A stretch of 64,000 nucleotides of DNA from Peromyscus leucopus (Eukaryota > Chordata > Mammalia > Rodentia > Cricetidae): the NCBI RefSeq assembly GCF_004664715.2, contig NC_051069.1:8757501-8821500 (forward strand). Reading direction: 5' to 3'. How positions within the stretch are numbered: position 1 is the stretch's first letter; each line of letters opens with the position of its first letter. The translations under genes were made by a program, and so were the position numbers. This document shows positions 11,757 through 22,800 of this stretch, in pieces. The notes under the pieces were generated by a model. The model did not search any database, was not told the origin of the DNA, and worked only from the letters and a program-made list of their open reading frames with translations.

Positions 11757-11842
11757 TCGGGCAGTGGTGGTGCACGCCTTTAATCCCAGCACTCCAGGCA
11801 GAGGCAGGTGGATCTCTGAGTTTGAGGCCAGCCTGGTCTACA
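11757..11842 (+). repeat. B1 SINE, left part (split)
   Basis: gggcagtggtggtgcacgcc to gaggccagcctggtctacat. The right part is at 12174-12240 (agtaagttccaggatgccca and on). Confidence 0.85.
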
Positions 11843-12173
11843 TACTTGTTATGTTTCATCCCTGAGTCACGTGCCTCCTAGCTGGCATACCCCGCCCTCT
11901 ACCCTGAATTTCCCAGCCCAGGGGCCTATATGACCCAACCATTTTTGTTACTCACCCTTTTAGTATCTTTGGGCCTCCTGGCTGCTGCACTTGGTTGCCC
12001 TGGTTCCTCTCTCTCCCCCTTTCTCCCCTCTCTCTTCCCCCCACCACATGGTCCAACTCAAGGTCATGTCCACTCTGGACTCTCCCACATATTTACAATA
12101 GACCTTCTCCTCCACCATACCTAGGAGCAGTCACATCCTTTCTTTCCTTTTCCTTCTTATTTTTTCATTTGAT
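11843..12173. mobile_element. Unidentified insertion of about 330 bp inside a B1
   Basis: The two B1 halves are co-linear, so this block inserted later than the B1. It is pyrimidine-rich, begins acttgttatgtttcatccct and ends tttcatttgat. I see no clear TG...CA ends or SINE promoter. It may be a cricetid LTR or L1 3' fragment. Confidence 0.45.
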
Positions 12174-12240
12174 AGTAAGTTCCAGGATGCCCAGGTCTAC
12201 ACAAAGAAACCCTGTCTTGAAAGCAAACAACAAACAACAA
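12174..12240 (+). repeat. B1 SINE, right part (split)
   Basis: agtaagttccaggatgccca to gaaaccctgtcttgaaagc plus a CAA-rich tail, continuing the B1 at 11757. Confidence 0.85.
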
Positions 12241-12457
12241 AAAGAATTTTTATTTTCACTTATGTACATGTCTCTGCATCTGTGTGAGTGTATATCACAT
12301 GTGTGCAGGTGCCTGTGGTGGCCAGAAGGGGGCATCAGATTCCTTGGAGCAGGAGTTATAGGAGGTTGTGAGATGCTTCACGTGGGTGCTAAGAAGAGAA
12401 GTCGGGTTCTCTGGACGTACAGTCCAAGTGCTTTTAACTGCTGAACCATCTTTCAGC
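12241..12457 (-). repeat. B3 SINE with CTCF-like core
   Basis: Reverse B3; ggccagaagggggcatca at 12319 resembles the CTCF-like core carried by B2/B3 SINEs. Confidence 0.8.
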
Positions 12458-12459
12458 CT

Positions 12460-12685
12460 TCCTCCACCTTGGGTTTTGAATCTGGATCTCTCGAAGAATC
12501 TGGAACTTGCTGTTAGTCTACACTGACTAGCCAGTTAGCTCCAGGGTTCCTCCTGGCTCTGCCTTCCCAGGATTGGGACTCCAGGCACTGGTACCACATC
12601 TGGCACTTACACAGCTGCTGGGGACCTGACTGATGAAGCTCATGTCACAAGCACTTTGCCCACCCACCGAGCCATCTCCCTAGAA
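12460..12685 (-). repeat. B4 SINE
   Basis: gctagccag-type B1 half followed by the ID-like end caccgagccatctccctaga. Confidence 0.65.
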
Positions 12686-12729
12686 GCCCCCCACCCCCCC
12701 ACCCCCCAACCTCCCACCCCCCACCCCCG
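12686..12729. repeat. C-rich tract, G-quadruplex potential on minus strand
   Basis: Runs of 5-7 C separated by A or AA. 12730-13019 is unique. Confidence 0.8.
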
Positions 12730-13019
12730 GAGAATAATCTACTTGGAGACTCCAGAGAGGATTCAGGACTTGGCCTAGAGACGTTCCTGTTTGTTGTAGG
12801 GCGGATAATACCCAGCCAGGAAAAGGATGTATGTGTTAGACTTTGAGTTCCAGTAGGGTGATCTCAGGGCTCCCTAGCCTGGCTCTACCATCTTGGTCAG
12901 TACATATCCCTGCCCTTCTCCCCACTTTCCTCCTCCCTCTGGTATCTCCAGGGAGCTGCCAAACTGAGGCCACAGTGGGCATGACCTCTCACATAACAGT
13001 TAGCTGTGGGCTAGGGAAT

Positions 13020-13175
13020 GGGCGCAGGGGGCAGAGGCACTGACTGCCAAGCCTAACAACTTGAGTTTGATTCCCTGGAACCACACGCGAAGGAGAGAAC
13101 TGAATCCCACAAGTGTCCTCTGCCTCCACACAAACATCACGATACACATGCCCCTCCAAAAGAAATAATCTCTAA
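13020..13175 (+). repeat. B3A-like SINE
   Basis: gactgccaagcctaacaact and tgagtttgattccctggaac. Its 3' part lies inside the duplicated segment. Confidence 0.7.
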
Positions 13176-13771
13176 AAATTTTAATGTTGGCTTGACTAAA
13201 GGAAATGGGCTGTGAGCACACTGGCTAATGACAAGAGGAGGCCGTTCTCCAGCCCCTAGTGCTGTGGCTTTCACTGAGCTCTCTCTGCCCCTTCCCGGAA
13301 GTACTTTTCTGCATTTGTTTAATGGGGTGTGGACTGGAACATTCTGGAGGGAAGAGCATCCTCTGATTGTGGAGATGACGCTGGTGATAATGATGTCTTG
13401 CAAAACCATGATGTTCAGATTCCTGAGTCTTTGAGAGCAAACAGGGCTGTTCAGGCTATGACACCACTCTGGCTTGCTTCTTCCGTGACCAGCCAGCCAG
13501 CTAGCACCCCGTACTAATTGTTCAGGGGCCCAAGCCAGGGCAGCCTCTGGATTCCCACTGCCGGGAGCTGGGCGCAGCCTCGGGGCTTATCGCCTCCCTG
13601 GCTCCCCAGCAGGCAGACTGTCTCCGTTGCTGCTGAGAGTAGCTGATAAAGAGGACAGACCCTTGTGTTTACTGTGGCCCAGTCTGCAGAGAAGCAGGCC
13701 TCCAGCGGCGGCCCTGTCTCCTCTGGGAACAGGCTGTCTGTTTGCCAAGATACCATAAGCCTGATCACAAG
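13120..13771 (+). repeat. Tandem near-duplicate, copy 1 (error-like)
   Basis: Matches copy 2 (13777-14440) with an offset of about 660 bp. Differences are almost all single-base losses in homopolymers of this copy (for example gccgggagc against gccggggagc, ctagcacc against ctagccacc), with no clear substitutions. That pattern is typical of uncorrected long reads. No gene lies in either copy. Confidence 0.9.
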
Positions 13772-13776
13772 TTCCT

Positions 13777-14440
13777 GCCTCCACACTGCCCCACCCCCCC
13801 CACAACATCACGATACACATGCCCCTCAAAAGAAATAATCTCTAAAAATTTTAATGTTGGCTGTGACCTAGAAGGAAATGGGGCTGTGAGCCACACTGGG
13901 CTAATGACAAGAAGGAGGCCGTTCTCCAGCCCCTAGTGCTGTGGCTTTCACTGAGCTCTCTCTGCCCCTTCCCGGAAGTACTTTTCTGCATTTGTTTAAT
14001 GGGGTGTGGACTGGAACATTCTGGAGGGAAGAGCATCCTCTGATTGTGGAGATGACGCTGGTGATAATGATGTCTTGCAAAACCATGATGTTCAGATTCC
14101 TGAGTCTTTGAGAGCAAACAGGGCTGTTCAGGCTATGACACCACTCTGGCCTTGGCTTCTTCCGTGACCAGCCAGCCAGCTAGCCACCCCGTACTAATTG
14201 TTCAGGGGCCCCAAGCCAGGGCAGCCTCTGGATTCCCACTGCCGGGGAGCTGGGCGCAGCCTCGGGGCTTATCGCCTCCCTGGCTCCCCAGCAGGCAGAC
14301 TGTCTCCGTTGCTGCTGAGAGTAGCTGATAAAGAGGACAGACCCTTGTGTTTACTGTGGCCCAGTCTGCAGAGAAGCAGGCCTCCCAGCGGCGGCCCTGT
14401 CTCCTCTGGGAACAGGCTGTCTGTTTGCCAAGATACCATC
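13777..14440 (+). repeat. Tandem near-duplicate, copy 2 (clean)
   Basis: Co-linear with copy 1 from cctgcctccaca to gtttgccaagataccat. It reads as the better-quality version. 14441-15104 is unique apart from a (TTG)n at 14787. Confidence 0.9.
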
Positions 14441-15104
14441 ACATTCCTGCAACCAGAGGCCACCCCAGGATGGGTGGGGGGTGGGGTGGACAGAGGAGGA
14501 GGAAATAGGACAGCTGCGGGCCTCTCTGTTCCCTGGGGCCAGTTCTGAGAAGGTACACAGGGGGGGATTCTCAGTTCCCAGCCTAACTGTTGAGTGCATT
14601 GCAAAGCCTTTCAAAGGGCGTGCACAGCCCATGTTGGGATCATCACACTGTAGATGTCCATTGGTGGTTGTGTCCAACCATAGCCCACAGACTGCGTGCT
14701 GCTGAGGCCAATTATGAATATTGCCCAACTTAAAACCAAGTCATAAAGTTACTTAAAACATCACAAGGGTGTTTTGGGAATTTTTTTGTTGTTGTTGTTG
14801 TTAACTCTATTATGTGTTTCTTGACCATGAACTTCGTAGATGACAATATCATGTCACAATGTCAAAAGGTTGGACATGCCTGTACAGATTCCAAAACATT
14901 CACTCAAAATTGATGTCTGTCTTCCAAGCAGCTTTCCATTTAGGTAGTCAGGGATCGTACAAGGTTTCCTGGGAAGGGAGCTGTCTGGCAAGATTGAGAT
15001 GGCATAGGGACCACTGCCCCTCCACTGGCCAGCTCCGTTGACATTCACGGCCAATCCTAAAAGGGTGCTTCCTGATGGCAAATGCTGCCCAAAGCACTAT
15101 GCGG

Positions 15105-15335
15105 ACCAGCTAGGGAGATACATCAGTGGGCAAAGTGCGTGCTTGCAAGCGTGAAGACCTGAGTTCAATCCCCAGCACTGGTATAAAAAGCTGCCCATGG
15201 TGGTGGTGTTGAGAGGTGGAGGTGGGGGGAGGATCCTGGGGTCACCAGCACTCGAGTCTAACGGAAATAGTAAGCTTCCGGGTCAGTGAGCGACAGTGCC
15301 TCAAAAACAGGGTGTGGGGGGAGACGCATGGACGG
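15105..15335 (+). repeat. B4 SINE, probably split by an LTR
   Basis: gaagacctgagttcaatccc and ctgcccatggtggtggtgtt. A B4-like tail (cctccagcctccatacacaa) reappears near 15908, so the LTR-like block between is a later insertion. Confidence 0.55.
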
Positions 15336-15344
15336 ATGGACACC

Positions 15345-15835
15345 AATGAAGGATTCAGTTAGATTTCCCCCGATGGGCAGGCAGAGAGGGAGGGGCCTAC
15401 AAGTAGGAAATAAAGACAGTGGACTTCCAACCTAACTGCCTTCTCCCTCACCGGCGGCAAAAAGCCTACCAGCTGCAGACTGGCTTTTTTAGTCAGCAAG
15501 GCCCCCTGGACTATGGACCGGTTGGACAAGTTCAAGGCTGAATTAGGACTTGTTAATCCTAAAGTTGCGAGCCCATCAGCCTCCCTGCCTTTGTCCAAAC
15601 TTACCAAGCCTAAGTGAGGAGAGGAAGACTCCTCAAGAAACACTTAAAACCTCCAGCCCTCTGGGCTTCTTCAGCTTCCCGAGTCCCGCTCTGCTCTCAG
15701 AGGGCTTTTCTCTCCGTGCATTGTTGTGTGTTTCCTACCCTAATAAAAGCCTTTCTTTACCGGCTAATTCTGTGCTGTGTCTGAGATTGCTCCTGACGCT
15801 ACTTGTTATGCTGGAGATTTGAGGGATTTTTTTCC
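15345..15835 (+). mobile_element. Probable solo LTR
   Basis: Pyrimidine-rich end with AATAAAAGCC (15742) followed by a TTTCTTTACC stretch, like an LTR R/U5 with its poly(A) signal. No retroviral genes are seen. Family unknown; ends approximate. Confidence 0.4.
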
Positions 15836-16200
15836 TTTTAATTCTTTAACGGGCAGGAAAAAATGAACCTGAGCAAGACCCCTAGACAATAACACAGGCT
15901 CACCCTCCAGCCTCCATACACAAACACACCCATACATATGCATGCGTACACCACATACCACACACTATAGGTCATGAACTTGACAGCCCTTTTTAGGCAG
16001 GTCACCATTTTATTACATAGTTAAGAGTGCAGAGTTAAACCCAGGGTAAATCATCTAGGCTCTAGACCCTCTGGTTACTCTGAGCTGCTCTGCCAGCTCC
16101 ACAGGTGACTGGTTACAAGCCCATCCTGCTTAGCAAGGTCATGGGTGTTTGCAGCTGCACAGATGACCAGCTTCAGGGAGAACTGGCTTTGGAGTCCGGT

Positions 16201-16381
16201 CTGTATTATACTGCTTGGAGCCCGGCCTGTATTATACTGCTTGGAGCAATGCTAAAGAAAGCTGAAGTGGATTCTGAACTCACTGAGCCTGAGCTTCCGC
16301 ATGCGTCGTTATACAGCAGTGTTATACATCCTTACACAGCGGTGTTATACATCTTTACACAGCGGTGTTATACACCATTAT
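16201..16381 (+). repeat. Two small tandem repeats
   Basis: A 26-bp unit twice from 16201 (core tattatactgcttggagc), then a 23-bp unit three times at 16313-16381 (core acagcggtgttatacat). The rest of 15975-16680 is unique. Confidence 0.85.
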
Positions 16382-16679
16382 CCTCCTAGCTAAACTGCCA
16401 GGGTCTTTGGTTTTGCTGAGGCAGCTGACGAGAGATCATTACAGCTGGCTGTTGATGTTTCTTCATAGAAGCAGGGGGTAGGTCCCTCACCTGAGTGTCT
16501 AGCTACCCCTCCCAAACAGTTGTGTGTAATTCTGTCTTAATTGCCTGTACCCTTAGGGTCTCTTTACGGGGCTAGTATTTATAGTCAGAGGAAATACCCA
16601 GGTGAGAAACTCCCTCATAGATAGACCCAGAGGGCTGACTCCTACATGATTCTAGAGTCTGTCTCGTTAACAAACATTA

Positions 16680-16785
16680 TTAACTAAGTCTTACTAAGTT
16701 GTTCAGGCTGGCCTTGAACTTGCCATCCTCCTACCTCAGCCTCTTGAGTAGCTAGGATGACAGGCCTATGCTGCCAGGCCCAGCT
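16680..16785 (-). repeat. Degraded B4/PB1-like SINE
   Basis: ttcaggctggccttgaactt and cctcagcctcttgagtagct. 16830-16985 ends in a MIR-like tail (ttaataaatgtgcctg). Confidence 0.6.
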
Positions 16786-17382
16786 TAGTACCCAGCACTT
16801 GTTCTGTGTATACTTGGAGAGCAGCTCAGTGCCTCAGTTTATAAAATGAGCTCTTTAAGGGAAGCGTCCCCACAGAGGATGTGCGCAGAATGGATGGCAT
16901 CATTCAGAGAACTTTGGAGAGGAGTTGGGTGAGGTCTCTGGCAAGGCACACAGTAACTGCTTAATAAATGTGCCTGCTAACATTGTTCACAAGGACCTGG
17001 GAGGTGAGAGGAGACGGGAGTATAGTTGGTCGGATGATAGCCCAAAGATGTCAGTGTCCTTGGAACCTGGGAATATATTAGGTAACAAAATAAGAGAGAA
17101 TGAAGGTTCAGATGGGACCTGGGCTGCTAATCAGCTGACTTTGTTACAGAGAGATTGTCCTGGGTTATAGCGAGGCCTTTAACCCCAAGAGCCCTCCCTC
17201 CCAAGTGGAAACAGAGACAGAAGAACCACAATGAGCAACGTGAAGGATGCTCCCCCAGTCACTGTGGCTGTGACATGGAGGAGGAACCCCAGGCTGAGCA
17301 ATGCAGACCACAGCTAGAAGTTGGATAGGGCAAGTGAGTGAATTCTTTCTTCCCCAGAGCTTGCTCAAAGGCACAAAGCTGA

Positions 17383-17551
17383 GCTGCTGAGACAGTTCAT
17401 CAGGTGAGGGGGCTTGCAACCAAGCCTGAAGACCTGGGTTCAATTCCCCAGACCCACATGGTGAAAGGAGAGCACTGACTCTGGCAAATTCTCCTTTGAC
17501 CTCCACATGCGTGTTTTGGTGTGTATGCCTCACTCCAAATAAGTAGATAAA
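17383..17551 (+). repeat. B3A-like SINE
   Basis: aagcctgaagacctgggttc and tttgacctccacatgcgtgt. 16986-17382 shows nothing else. Confidence 0.75.
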
Positions 17552-17711
17552 ATGCCTGTAGGCTTGGGGTCTTAAAGAGAAGGCAGGGACTCTGCCAACA
17601 CCTAGATTTTAGCACAAGGATACCCATTCACGTTTCAGACTTCCAGACTGTGAGAGAATGGAGTGGGATTTTGTTAAGACACTGTCTTTATAATTTGTCA
17701 CCACAGTGAAA

Positions 17712-18064
17712 TGATTTTTTTTTTGTCCCACCAACTGCTCCCCACATAACCACAGAGACTTAATATTAATTATAAATGCTTGGCCGATAGCTTAGGCTTG
17801 TTTTTAGCTCGCTCTTTCAACTTAAATTAACCCATTTCTATTAATTTATGTGCTGCCCGAGGCTTGTTTACCTCATGTACATACTTTCCATCCTGCTTGC
17901 TCTGTGTCTCATGGCACCTCCTCTGTCTCTTCCCTTCTTTTTCTTCCCAGCATCCTCTGTGTCTGGCTATCCCACCTATACTTCCTGCCTAGCCACTGGC
18001 TAGTCAGGTCTTTTATTAAACCAATCAGAAGGCACCTTGGCAAAGACACATATTCACAGTGCAC
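17712..18064. mobile_element. Rodent retroelement fragment (LTR or L1 3' type)
   Basis: tttctattaatttatgtgct, then tttattaaaccaatcagaag, a segment I associate with cricetid interspersed repeats. Class not certain. It is interrupted by the B2/B1 pair and resumes at 18408. Confidence 0.4.
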
Positions 18065-18078
18065 AAAAAGATTATTCC

Positions 18079-18240
18079 TGGCTGGAGATGGCTCAGAGGT
18101 TAAAAGCACAGACTGCTCTTCCAGAGGTCCTGAGTACAATTCCCAGCAACCACATGGTGGCTCACAACCATCTGTAATGAGATCTGGCACCCTCTTCTGT
18201 ATACATAATAAATAAATAAAATAATCTTTAAAAAAAGATA
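18079..18240 (+). repeat. B2 SINE
   Basis: ggctggagatggctcagagg to gtatacataataaataaata. Flank aaaaagattattcc occurs before it (18065-18078) and after the neighbouring B1 (18394-18407), one duplication enclosing both. Confidence 0.88.
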
Positions 18241-18393
18241 TTACGTGTCGCACGCTTTAATCTCACATCGGAGCAGAGCAGGCGGATCTCTGTAGTTCGA
18301 CACCTGGCTACCAATGACTCAAAAGCAAAGCTACGCAGAGAAAAAAAAACAAAAAACAAACAAAAAAAAAAAAAAGAAAAGAAAAAAATAAAA
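18241..18393 (+). repeat. B1 SINE with many small deletions
   Basis: The order of B1 motifs is intact (gcacgctttaatctcac, aggcggatctctgtagttcg, gcaaagctacgcagagaaa), but single bases are missing throughout, followed by a ragged A-rich tail. Confidence 0.75.
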
Positions 18394-18407
18394 AAAAAGA
18401 TTATTCC

Positions 18408-18928
18408 ATAACAACTGGGGATGTTGAGCCTTGAACACCAGCAGGCTGGTGACAGATAGAGGTAGACAGGGATTAGACGGTAGAGGCATTAGGAATAGGG
18501 GGAAACCTGTGTGTCTCCACAGAAATAAATAGACAGAGTTTTCCAGTCTGTAGAGTTAGTGCCCTTGGTGATGGCTGAGCCACTTCCTGGTAAGAGAGTG
18601 GGGGTGGGCTGGGGTGGGAGGGGTGTCTCCTCCATCTTTTCATCTAGGATTGGATTTATGTGTAACCTGCTTTGGCCAAACGTTTGTAGGTTTGGAGCCT
18701 GGCCTTGGGGGGTGTTGCACACTCCTGCCACAGCACCAGCTGTTTTCCCACCTGCTCTAGCCCAGGACCAAGCCTGAAGGGACATACAGCTGCTAACAGG
18801 ACCCCAGCTCATAGCATACTGTGCCCAGTTCCTGTCTTCCGTTGAGTATGGGAGGTACACACGCTTTCTAATCAACAGTGCTCTTCATTGTCCATGGCTG
18901 GGGGGTGCTTTAGGTGCCAAAAGGCTGG

Positions 18929-18930
<2 letters not shown>
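18408..18930. other. Mostly unique sequence
   Basis: The first bases continue the fragment split by the B2/B1 pair. No exon is seen. Confidence 0.45.

Positions 18931-18933
<3 letters not shown>

Positions 18934-18999
<66 letters not shown>
18934..18999. repeat. (TC)n microsatellite
   Basis: About 65 bp, one G interruption. Confidence 0.97.
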
Positions 19000-19001
<2 letters not shown>

Positions 19002-19120
19002 TTCCCTTCCTGGCTTTTCCTGGAGGAACATGGCTTCTATGTTGTAAGATGCTCGAGTGGTAAGGAAAAATGCCTCCAGCTGAAGCTAGGAATGGTCCAA
19101 GACCCATTAAGAGCTACGTG

Positions 19121-19320
19121 AAGGGGCTGGGCATGGTGGCACACATGTAACTCCAGCACTCAGGAGGCTGGACAGGAGCTCCATGGACTTGAGGCTAGCC
19201 TGGGCTACATAGTGAGATCCTGTCTTAAGTAAGAAGAAAGAGGAGAGGGAGGAGAAGGAAAAAAGGGCAAAAAGAGGAGCAGAGGAGAAGTAAGGAAGCA
19301 GAGGAGACGAAACCAACAAC
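19121..19320 (+). repeat. B1/B4-like SINE with purine-rich tail
   Basis: gctgggcatggtggcacaca to gtgagatcctgtcttaagta, then GA-rich sequence to about 19320. Confidence 0.75.
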
Positions 19321-19380
19321 CAACCAACCAACGAAACCTAGTCCAGAACCCGAAGCCATGTGAGTCACTATTTTTTGAGT

Positions 19381-19580
19381 CTTTTTTTTTTTTTTTTTTA
19401 GGTATGGTTTCAAGTACCTCAGGCTGTTTGCAAAGTCTCTATGTAGCTGAGAATGACCTTGAACTTCTGATCATCTTGTCTCTTCTTCATGAGTGCCAGG
19501 ATTACAGAAGTGGACCTCTATGCTTGGTTTGTGCCGTGCAGGGGACTGAGGCCAGGTCTTTTGTATGCTTGGTAAGTGGC
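19381..19580 (-). repeat. B4 SINE
   Basis: T-tail, gaatgaccttgaacttctga, gtgccaggattacagaagtg, and a degraded ID-like end. 19581-20416 is unique with no exon recognised. Confidence 0.65.
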
Positions 19581-20416
19581 CCACTTCCTGGGTCTCGGAG
19601 ACTATTGAGGATCTCCATTTGTTGTTTTTAGTTGTGTGATTTGTTATGAAGCAACAAGTCGATGACTGATTGGTCTGTACGATGATGTTGCCATGAGGCC
19701 TGGTCATTCCCTTTCATCTAGTGCTGCTCAGATGGTCTTCAGGCATGGACTAGGCCACTCCCACCTAGCCCAGAGTGGTAGAACAGCAGTGGATCCTGTA
19801 ATTGTCAAATAATCTCAGGCGCGGTGTTAAGCCACTGAGTTAGGAGTGGCGTTAACCCATTCATGGCTAACGATGTTAGCTGGAAGATGTCGTGGGAGCT
19901 GAGAGAGAAAGTGGGTGGGGCCAGCTGAGAACATGGATCATGCTGATGGCAGATTCCGGCAAGGTGGAATTTGATTTGCTGACACAGAGGCAGGTGTTTG
20001 AGAGGGGCCGCCCTGCTGGAAACAGCCTATACGGAAACTTCGGGCAGAACAAGGTGCATGACTCAGAGGTCCGGTGACCCGGGGGGTCTGCTGTCGGGGG
20101 GTAGATGAGCAGAGTGGAGGTGTGGGAGAAGCAGTTGGGGTGGTTCATGGGAGCAGTTAGAGCAGGAAGGGCAGGCAGAGCAGGGCAGGACAGGGAGCAA
20201 ATAGAAGGGGCCCAGGTCAGGAGCCCAGGGACTGAGTGCTTGGCTGTGCTGCTGGCAGAGGAGAGAAAGTGGGGATCGGGTCAAGGTTTGTGCTGTTTGG
20301 AATCTGGAAGAAACCCAGGAGACCAGATTAAACTGTGGTGTGTGTGTGTGTGGGGGGGGGGTTCCCAGCCAGCAGATAGGTCAGGCCAGGGAAAGGCAGA
20401 GGACAGGTCAATCAGA

Positions 20417-20603
20417 GGGCTGGAGAGATGGCTCAGAGGTTAAGAGCATCTGCTGGTTGCTCTTCCACAGGTCCTGAGTTCAATTCCCAGCAACCACATG
20501 GTGGCTCACAACCATCTGTGATGAGATCTGGTGCCCTCTTCTGGCCTGCAGGGATACGTGCAGGCAGAACACTGTATACATAATAAATAAATGAATCTTT
20601 AGA
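20417..20603 (+). repeat. B2 SINE carrying a CTCF-like core
   Basis: Near-full B2 (gggctggagagatggctcag to acataataaataaatgaatc). gtgccctcttctggc at 20531 is the complement of the CTCF-like core known in rodent B2. 20604-21300 is unique. Confidence 0.92.
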
Positions 20604-21303
20604 AGCTGGGAGCGGAGGGAGAGGACCCGAGAGTGGCATCCAGGTTGGCACTAGTCCAAGCTGTTGCCTCCTCTTGGTGAGAAGGGACGGAAGAAAGCTC
20701 GCCCAGAGAGTCAGGAGTGGCTGCCACAATGAACTGGGCCTCTGGAGCCCGGTGAGCATCTCTGATGGCTGAAGCCAGCTCAAAGTCCGACAGTAAGGGC
20801 ACAGCTGTGCACAGCTGCAGCATCAGCTGGTGTGCACTCCGGTCGTCCACCCACGAAGAGACCCATGAAGAGACCACTTGGGATGCTGGGTGCCCCAGTC
20901 TCCAGGGCTCCTGCACCCAAGTCCTGTGACAACGGGTGGACATTACTGCTGTCCCCTCTCAGATGTGGCCCAGGAAGTCTTAGCATCTGAGATTCACTGG
21001 GGGTCGCTACACTAGCATGAGAATCTGACTTTGATCCCAAGCTAGTAATCCCAGGGGAGTCAGAGATAGGAAGGTCCTGGAGCTGCTTGGCCATCCAGTC
21101 ATGCTAATTAGGGAGCCCCCCATCACCCCCACTCCCCACTCCCCTCCCCCCATCCCTGAGAGATCTAGTCTTAAAAGATAAGGTAGAGGCATCTGAGGAA
21201 TGACACATGCATGTGTGTACAAACTCACACACATACACACACACTCAGAGAAAAAGAGAGAGAGAATCTAATATGAGTAACCTAAGTTAGTGTGTGACTT
21301 TTC

Positions 21304-21455
21304 TTTGTTTCATTTGTTTTTTCGAGACAGGGTTTCTTTGTGTAGCTCTGGCTATCCTGGAATTTGTTCTATAGTCCAACTCATAGTCTCAAACTCAGAG
21401 ATCAGCCTGTCTCTGCCTCTCGAGTGCTGGGTGCTGGGATTAAAGGTGTGCACCA

Positions 21456-21505
<50 letters not shown>

Positions 21506-21640
21506 AAGACAGGGTTTCTCTGTGGAGTCCTGGAACTCTCTGTAGACCAGGATGGTCTCAAATTCAGAGATCTGCCTGCCCCTTCCTCCTGAGTGCTGAG
21601 AGGCCGCGGGAAAGGCATGTACTACCTTGTCTGGTTTAGT
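21304..21640 (-). repeat. Two B1 SINEs around a (TG)n array
   Basis: Reverse B1 (21304-21457), (TG)n (21458-21502), reverse B1 (21503-21640). Confidence 0.88.
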
Positions 21641-21700
21641 GAGTGACTTTTTCAGATGAGGTCACTCCCTTGGTAACCGGCTCTGTCAATATCCCTCTCT

Positions 21701-21714
21701 CCACTAGAGGTCAC
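21701..21714 (+). promoter_or_regulatory. CTCF-like motif, plus strand
   Basis: CCACTAGAGGTCAC fits the CTCF core with one mismatch, in unique sequence. Its orientation is convergent with the minus-strand motifs at 39331 and 39956. Confidence 0.3.
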
Positions 21715-21944
21715 GCAGGCAGCTGATCCTGTCAAGATGTGGGGAGATAAGGGTGAGTACTCAGAACTAAATCCCGTGGACTGGTCTGTGTGTCTGGTGC
21801 CATCATAAGCGCTTGGACTGTGTTTATGCACGCATCATCTCCTCCTGCAGATGAGGGCAAAGGTTGGTATATTGAAGTCATCCAGGTCGGAGCACTGAGC
21901 TGCCGCCTAGACATCTAACTTCATCTCTTGGACGCTTCCCAATT

Positions 21945-22105
21945 GTATTAGTTGGTTTCCTATTGCTATGGTAATAAGCAATGTGGGGAGGAAAGGGTTT
22001 ATTTGGCCACACTTCAATGTCATGGTTCATCTTTGAAGGAAGTCAGAGAAGAAACTTGAGGCAGAGGCTACAAAAGAAAGCAGCTTACTGGCTTGCCAGC
22101 ATTTA
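21945..22105. mobile_element. Rodent interspersed repeat fragment
   Basis: attgctatggtaataagcaa, gaggaaagggtttatttggc and gttcatctttgaaggaagtc form a common rodent repeat. Class uncertain. Confidence 0.45.
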
Positions 22106-22111
22106 GTATCA

Positions 22112-22270
22112 TTAGTCTTGGTTGTTTTTTCAAGACAGGGTTTCTCTGTGTTGCTCTGGCTGTCATGGAACTCACTCTGTAGACCAGGCTGGCCTCGAAC
22201 TCAAGAGATCCTACCTCTGCCTGGGATTAAAGTACTGGGATTAAAGGCGTGTGCTGCAACCACCAGGCAG
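22112..22270 (-). repeat. B1 SINE
   Basis: caagacagggtttctctgtg to aaaggcgtgtgctgcaacca, with a small internal repetition of gggattaaag. Confidence 0.9.
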
Positions 22271-22663
22271 TTGTGTTTGCTGACCCTGGGTCTGAACTCC
22301 TGAATACTGGGGTCACAGGCCTGCACCTTTGTGTCCATTCTTGGAGGTCATCAGTGCGTTCCAAGTTTTAATCACTCATGGACCCTGCTGGAGGAAGCGC
22401 CAAGTTGACATGCTTCCCCAGTGACAGCATTGGCAGTGAAAACGGATGGTGACCACCCTCCGCTGCTTCTCCGTGTCCAGCCCTGACATGTGCTGCTTCC
22501 ACATGTACTTAGCCTCGTTCTGTTTGCATTTCGCTGGCCTAAGGGAATTCATCAAGGAAGATAACCTCCTGTAACTGTAATTCCAGGGGAACCAACCAAC
22601 GCCCACCTGGTCTTCTGGCCTCCACTTACATATCACATACATTTGGCTTTTGAATGTGAATGT

Positions 22664-22800
22664 TTGTTTATTTTGACGGAATCTCATACAGCTTAAAGCA
22701 GGCCTCAAACTGTGTAGCCCAGCCCGGCCTTGGCCTCCTGCTCCTCTGGCCCTCGTCCTAAATGCAGAACTACAGGCACGTGCTGCAACGCCCAGCTTAG
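22664..22800 (-). repeat. Degraded B1/PB1-like SINE
   Basis: gtgtagcccagcccggcctt and acaggcacgtgctgcaacgc. 22271-22663 and 22801-23218 are unique. Confidence 0.6.

Noticed and set aside
13120..14440. True segmental duplication
   Set aside because: Differences are homopolymer losses in one copy only, without substitutions; an assembly artefact explains this better.
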